A DNA stretch of 64,000 nucleotides from Rhodomicrobium sp. R_RK_3. Its GTDB lineage: Bacteria; Pseudomonadota; Alphaproteobacteria; Rhizobiales; Rhodomicrobiaceae. Position 1 is the stretch's first letter; each line of letters opens with the position of its first letter. This document shows positions 59,960-64,000 of the stretch, one piece after another. The stretch covers positions 184,656 through 248,655 of the forward strand of contig NZ_MWLK01000015.1 in assembly GCF_002198715.1 (NCBI RefSeq), in the 5' to 3' direction. The position numbers and the translations under genes are program-made. The notes beneath the pieces were generated by a model. It searched no databases, had not been told where the DNA came from, and saw nothing but the letters and a program-made list of their open reading frames with translations.

Positions 59960-62116
59960 TTAGCCGTGCTGGTCGAGGAAGCGGCGGCAGGATTGGAAAT
60001 CGCGGTCATAGCCGGAGGGCAGGGCGACGCCTTTCGACTTGGCGAGACTCTGCGCGTAACTGACCATGCGCGCCGTCGGCGCCTGGCTTCGCGGCGGCGG
60101 CGCGGACGGCTCCTGGGCCGGGGCGGCGGCCTCGGCCGCCTTGGGCTTTCTTGCCCGCTTCGGCGCGGCGGTCCCGGATGTCTTGGCCGGTTTGGGCCCG
60201 CCCGCCGCTTTTGCCGAAGCCTTCGGCTTGCGCGCGGCCCGCGCCTTGCCGCTCGGCGCGGCGGACGGGGCGGCTTGCAGATCGACCGCCCCTTTCGGCC
60301 GCTGCCGCAGCGCCGCGATCAGCGCCTCGGCTTCGGCGGCGATGCCGTCGATCACCGTCCGGAAGTCGGCGCGGCCGGTGACGACGGCGTCGAGCTGCAT
60401 CTCCCATTGCGCCGTCGTGCCGGGATCGACCAGGGCCGGCGCGGCGTCGCGCAGCAGCTCGAAAAGCTGGAGCCCGGCCTCGGTCGGCACCACGAGCTTG
60501 CCATCCGCCGCCAGCAAATTCTGCCGCTTCAGCCCCTTGATGATCTCGGCGCGGGTCGCGGGCGTGCCGATGCCCTTGGCCTCCTTCAGCCGCTCGCGCA
60601 TGGCGGGCGCCTCGACGAAACGCCAAGCGTTCTGCATGGCGTCGATCAGCGTGCCTTCATTATAGCGCGGCGGCGGCACGGTGCGCTTGGCCTCGACGCG
60701 TGGCTCGCGCAGCGTCGCCGCTTCGCCATCCGCGAGCGGCGGTAGCGTCTGCTCGGCGTCATCGCCGCCGTCCGGATCGGCGCCGCCATAGACCGCCTTC
60801 CAGCCCTGCACCAGCGGGATGCGGCCAGAGGCGCGGAACTCGGCAGACTTGCCGCCGGGCACCGGAACGGCCATCGTCACCACGGTCTGACGATATTCGA
60901 AATCCGGCATCATCGCCGCCAGATAAGAGCGGCAGATCAGCGCGAACAGCCGCTTCTCGTCGTCGCTGAGACGGGTCAGCCGGCGCTCCAGATCGTCCAT
61001 CACATTGACGTTGGGCACCACGGCGTGATGCGAGACGCCCTCCAGCGCCTTGTCGCTGAAATGCCCCGACTTGCCCTTGCGGATCACCGGCTTGCTCAGG
61101 TCGAGATGGGCAAAGCCCCGCAAACCCGTCAGCGCGCCGGTGATGACGGGGACGTCGGCGATCTGATTCTCGGTCAGATATCGCGCCTCGGCGCGCGGAT
61201 AGGTGATGAGCTTCTTGCCGTCGCCATCATAGAGCTCCTGCGCGATGGAGAGGGTCTTGTCCGCCGTCCAGCCCCATTTCGCCGAGCAGGTTTTTTGCAG
61301 GGCGGGCAGGTCGAACAGTTTTGGCGGACCCTGGCGGCAATGCTCGACCGATACGCCGAGCGCGCCGCGATGATCGGCGGCGGCACGGCAGATGGCGTCG
61401 GCGCGGGCGCGGTCCTTGAGGCGCTGCTTGGGCGGCGGCGCGTGGCGCATCGGAAACGTCCCGCCTTCGACATGCGCCGTGGCGACGATCTCGAAATAAT
61501 CCTCCGGCTTGAAATTGCGGATCTCCAGCTCGCGCAGACAGATGATGCCGAGCGTCGGCGTCTTGACGCGGCCGATGCCGATGACGCCGCGCGTGCCGGG
61601 CGCGAGCAGTGTCTTGGTCGCCGTGCGGGTGAGCGAGAGATTGAAGATCTGGTCGGCCTGCTGGCGGGCGACGGCGGCCTCGTAGAGCGGGCGCAACTCC
61701 TGGTTCGGCTTCAGCGCGTCGAAGGCTTGCCGGATGGTCTTTGGGTCCTGGGCGGTGAACAGCGCCCGCCGGACGCGGCCGCGATAGCGCAAATGCTCGA
61801 GGATTTCCTGGCCGATGAGCTGGCCCTCGCGGTCGCAGTCGGTGGCGAGGATGACTTCGTCGCATCCCTTCAGCGCGGCGGCGATGGCCTTCAGCTTGCC
61901 CGGCTTATTGCCCTGCAACGACGGCTTGGTCGGATAGAGCCCGTCGGGCTTGAGCAGCACGCAGGACCAGCTTTTCCAGCCTGCATTGACCTCGTCCGGT
62001 TCGGCGAGACGAAGCAGATGGCCCTCCGCCGGCAGGATTTGCCCGAAGCGATCGCCGAGCGCGAGGCGCAAATCCTTGGCCTGGCTGGTTTTCTCGGTGA
62101 TGATCAATGTCGCCAT
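59960..62116 (-). CDS. topB: Type IA DNA topoisomerase (TopB/topoisomerase III-like)
   Basis: A 718-residue enzyme. Toprim domain with ITEKTSQAKDLRLALG and the DCDREGQLIG acidic triad; the catalytic Tyr lies in KKLITYPRAEARYL (about residue 310), where most members read YPRTDSRYL. GIGRVKTPTLG replaces the usual GRVQTPTL. The zinc fingers of chromosomal TopA are missing; the last 150 residues are Ala/Lys/Pro-rich and end with a small conserved domain YAQSLAKSKGVALPSGYDRDFQSCRRFL-like. This tail and length match topoisomerases often found on plasmids and integrative elements, but the surroundings are ordinary. It relaxes and decatenates single-strand-linked DNA. Confidence 0.9.
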   Translation of the reverse strand: MATLIITEKTSQAKDLRLALGDRFGQILPAEGHLLRLAEPDEVNAGWKSWSCVLLKPDGLYPTKPSLQGNKPGKLKAIAAALKGCDEVILATDCDREGQLIGQEILEHLRYRGRVRRALFTAQDPKTIRQAFDALKPNQELRPLYEAAVARQQADQIFNLSLTRTATKTLLAPGTRGVIGIGRVKTPTLGIICLRELEIRNFKPEDYFEIVATAHVEGGTFPMRHAPPPKQRLKDRARADAICRAAADHRGALGVSVEHCRQGPPKLFDLPALQKTCSAKWGWTADKTLSIAQELYDGDGKKLITYPRAEARYLTENQIADVPVITGALTGLRGFAHLDLSKPVIRKGKSGHFSDKALEGVSHHAVVPNVNVMDDLERRLTRLSDDEKRLFALICRSYLAAMMPDFEYRQTVVTMAVPVPGGKSAEFRASGRIPLVQGWKAVYGGADPDGGDDAEQTLPPLADGEAATLREPRVEAKRTVPPPRYNEGTLIDAMQNAWRFVEAPAMRERLKEAKGIGTPATRAEIIKGLKRQNLLAADGKLVVPTEAGLQLFELLRDAAPALVDPGTTAQWEMQLDAVVTGRADFRTVIDGIAAEAEALIAALRQRPKGAVDLQAAPSAAPSGKARAARKPKASAKAAGGPKPAKTSGTAAPKRARKPKAAEAAAPAQEPSAPPPRSQAPTARMVSYAQSLAKSKGVALPSGYDRDFQSCRRFLDQHG

Positions 62117-62216
62117 GGCCCGCCGCGCGCTGTGATTCTGTCGGCATCAGCCTAGCGAAGACGGGCTAAAGGGCAACCGGTCGGGGGCGAGCTATCAACT
62201 GCGGCGTTGGGCGCGC

Positions 62217-62672
62217 CTACGCATCGTGCCAGCGCGGGAAGGTGGCCGCCTGGCCGCGCATCTCGCCATGATCGTCGATGAGCTGCCAGATGGTGCAATC
62301 CTCGATCCAGAAGCGGCGGCCGGATTTGGCAATGCGCAGGCCGCGATATCCGGCGGCGAAGCCTTGCAGCCTCACCCGATCCAGGAGCCGCTGGCGATCC
62401 TCCTGGCTTGACGGCTCGGCGGACAGGCGCGAGGGCAGGGCGGTGAACGCGTCCCAATCATACTCGAAACAGGCCTGGGCCGCTCGGTTGGCATAGATGA
62501 AGCGCGGATCGGCGTCGGTATTATGCGCCAGCACGCAAAAAGGCGCGTCTTCGTAAAGCCAGCGGGCCTGCTGCGCGTCATCGCCCGCGGGGCCGGCGAG
62601 CGGCGCTCCGACCAGCCGGCGATAGCTGCCGGCGAGCAGGCGGTAGAAATCGGTATCGAGGGCAAGGCTCAT
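62217..62672 (-). CDS. MEKHLA-domain (PAS-like) protein
   Basis: A 151-residue soluble protein that fits the MEKHLA family: DFYRLLAGSYRRLVG, LYEDAPFCVLAHNTDADPRFIYANRAAQACFEYDWDAFTALPSRLSAEP-like core, then the PAS strand GYRGLRIAKSGRRFWIEDCTIWQLID. MEKHLA is found at the end of plant HD-ZIP III proteins and alone in bacteria, as a presumed sensor domain without known ligand. The ATG at 62672 is chosen because it begins the domain; the frame upstream is not family-like. It lies about 100 bases upstream of topB on the same strand. Confidence 0.8.
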   Translation of the reverse strand: MSLALDTDFYRLLAGSYRRLVGAPLAGPAGDDAQQARWLYEDAPFCVLAHNTDADPRFIYANRAAQACFEYDWDAFTALPSRLSAEPSSQEDRQRLLDRVRLQGFAAGYRGLRIAKSGRRFWIEDCTIWQLIDDHGEMRGQAATFPRWHDA

Positions 62673-62793
62673 GGGCTCGGCTCGCTGCTGCGCTGAAGGC
62701 TCGAGCTTGAGCAGGTTTCGCGGCCCGGCAAAGGGGGCGGATCGTCGCCGCCCCATCAATTTTGCGCCAGCGTCGCGGGCAGTGGCCCCGAGT

Positions 62794-64000
62794 CTATTTG
62801 AAATGGCGGTTGCCATCCTTGTCGACAAAGACGACCGCCCGCGAGGGCTTGCCGAAATAATGCCCATCCCCGAGCGGCCTGTCCAAGATCCGATTGAGCA
62901 TGGTGCTGAGGATTTCGCGGTTGAGGCTGAGATCGTGGTGCAGCGAGGAATCGGCCTGGTCCTCGTTCGCCTGGGTAAAGTGGGTGCTCACATTGCGGCC
63001 GGCGCGGCCGATCTCGCCGCGCGCGTTCCGCCCGATGGCGAGCAGGGGCAGCACGCGCTGGCGCAACCCGTCCTGCTCCAGCTCCTCGCTGCGGTCCTTG
63101 TGACCCATCGCCAGCACCCGGGTCCACAGCTCCGGCCAGGCCCCGCCATAGTCGTCGGAGAAGCGGTCGAGGCGGAGGGCGAGGTCGCTGAGCAGATAGA
63201 GGTCGAGCTGTTCGACGATGAATTCATCCGACCGGCGCCGTCGCCCCGGGCGCCCATCCTTGTCGCCGAGAACGGCCTCGAACAGGTCCCGGCGGGCGCG
63301 GTCGACCGCGACCAGCGGCGAAATCAAGCTGCCGGAGGAAAAGACCGGGCAGCGATCGAAACGGTCATGATTGGCGAGGCATTCGAGCAGCACCTGGGCG
63401 CCGAAGCCATGCGCGGCGATATGGAAGGAAATTGTGCCCTTGCGGTAGCGGTCTTCGAGGGCGGCGAACAGCGCGTTCAGGCAGCTCGCCGCGTTGAAAC
63501 CGCCGGCCTCCTCCTCCGGCACATCACCGCCGGCGAGCCGGCGCGTATCGGGATCGGGGCGGTCGCGCACGAACATGCGCCGGGCGCCGCAGCGCAGCTC
63601 GCGCAGCATCCGATTGGCGGGGATGGCGAGACGCTCCTCGATCAGCCGGTCGCGGACGTTGCGCCGCCGGTCCGAGATGTTCAGCGAATGCTGGAGCACG
63701 TCTTCGATGGTGCGGCGGACGAGGGCGGCGAGCTCCCGGAACAGCGCGGATTCCCAGACGAAGAACAGGGGATAGACGCCATGCTCGCGAAAGACCGGGC
63801 TGATCTCGGCGAGCTGCGCGGCGAGTTCGCTTTCATCCGGCCAGCCGCCGAGAAAATAGATGAGGACATGGCGGTAGCGAAAGGCGTCGCCGCGCGAGGC
63901 ATTTTTTGTCGGCGCGCTCTCCTCCTCGTTGGGGCGGTCGCGGATCAGCCTGAAGGTCTCGGTCAGGGTGCGCTGATTGACGTTATAGGCGCCGTATTCG
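62794..64000 (-). CDS. Alpha/beta-hydrolase-like protein lacking the nucleophile Ser, 5' end outside window
   Basis: The frame is open to the right edge, so the start lies beyond it; about 401 residues are visible. The N-terminal visible part reads VLIYFLGGWPDESELAAQLAEISPVFREHGVYPLFFVWES, and the elbow region is ISFHIAAHGFGAQVLLECLA, where a hydrolase would have HSxG; a Gly replaces Ser. Later parts include VSTHFTQANEDQADSSLHHDLSLN. Such proteins occur in Rhizobiales with no known function. Whether this is an inactive hydrolase or a divergent enzyme cannot be told without the N-terminus. Confidence 0.65.
   Translation of the reverse strand, partial: EYGAYNVNQRTLTETFRLIRDRPNEEESAPTKNASRGDAFRYRHVLIYFLGGWPDESELAAQLAEISPVFREHGVYPLFFVWESALFRELAALVRRTIEDVLQHSLNISDRRRNVRDRLIEERLAIPANRMLRELRCGARRMFVRDRPDPDTRRLAGGDVPEEEAGGFNAASCLNALFAALEDRYRKGTISFHIAAHGFGAQVLLECLANHDRFDRCPVFSSGSLISPLVAVDRARRDLFEAVLGDKDGRPGRRRRSDEFIVEQLDLYLLSDLALRLDRFSDDYGGAWPELWTRVLAMGHKDRSEELEQDGLRQRVLPLLAIGRNARGEIGRAGRNVSTHFTQANEDQADSSLHHDLSLNREILSTMLNRILDRPLGDGHYFGKPSRAVVFVDKDGNRHFK

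Overview
The window is a high-GC alphaproteobacterial chromosome segment, most likely Hyphomicrobiales (Rhizobiales). Three things support this: the gene order lptC-lptA-lptB-rpoN-hpf-ptsN, the block dnaB-alr-radA-cvpA-purF, and families typical of the order (UPF0314/DUF2585, DUF1489, paired PimC/PimD-type acyl-CoA dehydrogenases). The genus cannot be fixed from sequence alone; a Beijerinckiaceae- or Xanthobacteraceae-like organism would fit.

Layout. 1-7.4 kb is accessory: the end of a HopA1-like protein, a small secreted Cys protein, a membrane patatin-like phospholipase, an ArsR/SRPBCC/DUF1801 operon with two visible operators, a DUF2585 membrane protein, a second SRPBCC protein and a PaaI-type thioesterase. 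7.8-9.6 kb holds pqqA-pqqB-pqqC, including a 28-residue pqqA, but pqqD and pqqE do not follow. 9.8-13.8 kb is a tightly coupled run: LpxH-like phosphatase, GT4 glycosyltransferase, threonine/serine dehydratase and a class C beta-lactamase-like protein. After a glutathionyl-hydroquinone reductase and a GNAT protein, 15.9-21.3 kb is the conserved LPS-transport/sigma-54/PTS-Ntr block, closed by a hairpin terminator after ptsN.

21.5-29.6 kb (minus strand) is a signalling cluster. A 1474-residue histidine kinase with seven tandem 128-residue PAS units is followed by an Rcp1-like receiver, a receiver-kinase hybrid and another receiver, then BI-1/YccA-like and HdeD-like membrane proteins. Adjacent signalling genes are spaced or overlapped as expected for one transcript. 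30-40.4 kb carries dps, an alpha/beta hydrolase, a class A PBP, a pimD/pimC-like acyl-CoA dehydrogenase pair with a hydrolase, a divergent IclR regulator whose promoter contains an inverted repeat, and a SleB-type cell-wall hydrolase. A strikingly AT-rich leader precedes a hybrid histidine kinase at 40.9 kb.

43.3-49.7 kb is housekeeping (purF, cvpA, radA, alr, dnaB). It is followed by a CFA-synthase-like methyltransferase, a TPR membrane protein, inorganic pyrophosphatase, a secreted SnoaL-like protein with a low-complexity Asp/Tyr tail, DUF1489 and a biotin-dependent carboxylase alpha subunit. The right end has xerC, a transaldolase-family aldolase, a Tat-exported metallo-beta-lactamase-fold protein, a type IA topoisomerase without the usual zinc-finger tail, a MEKHLA-domain protein and the end of a hydrolase-like protein that runs off the window.

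Four families of short dispersed intergenic repeats recur through the window. No CRISPR array, rRNA, tRNA, insertion sequence or prophage was seen.
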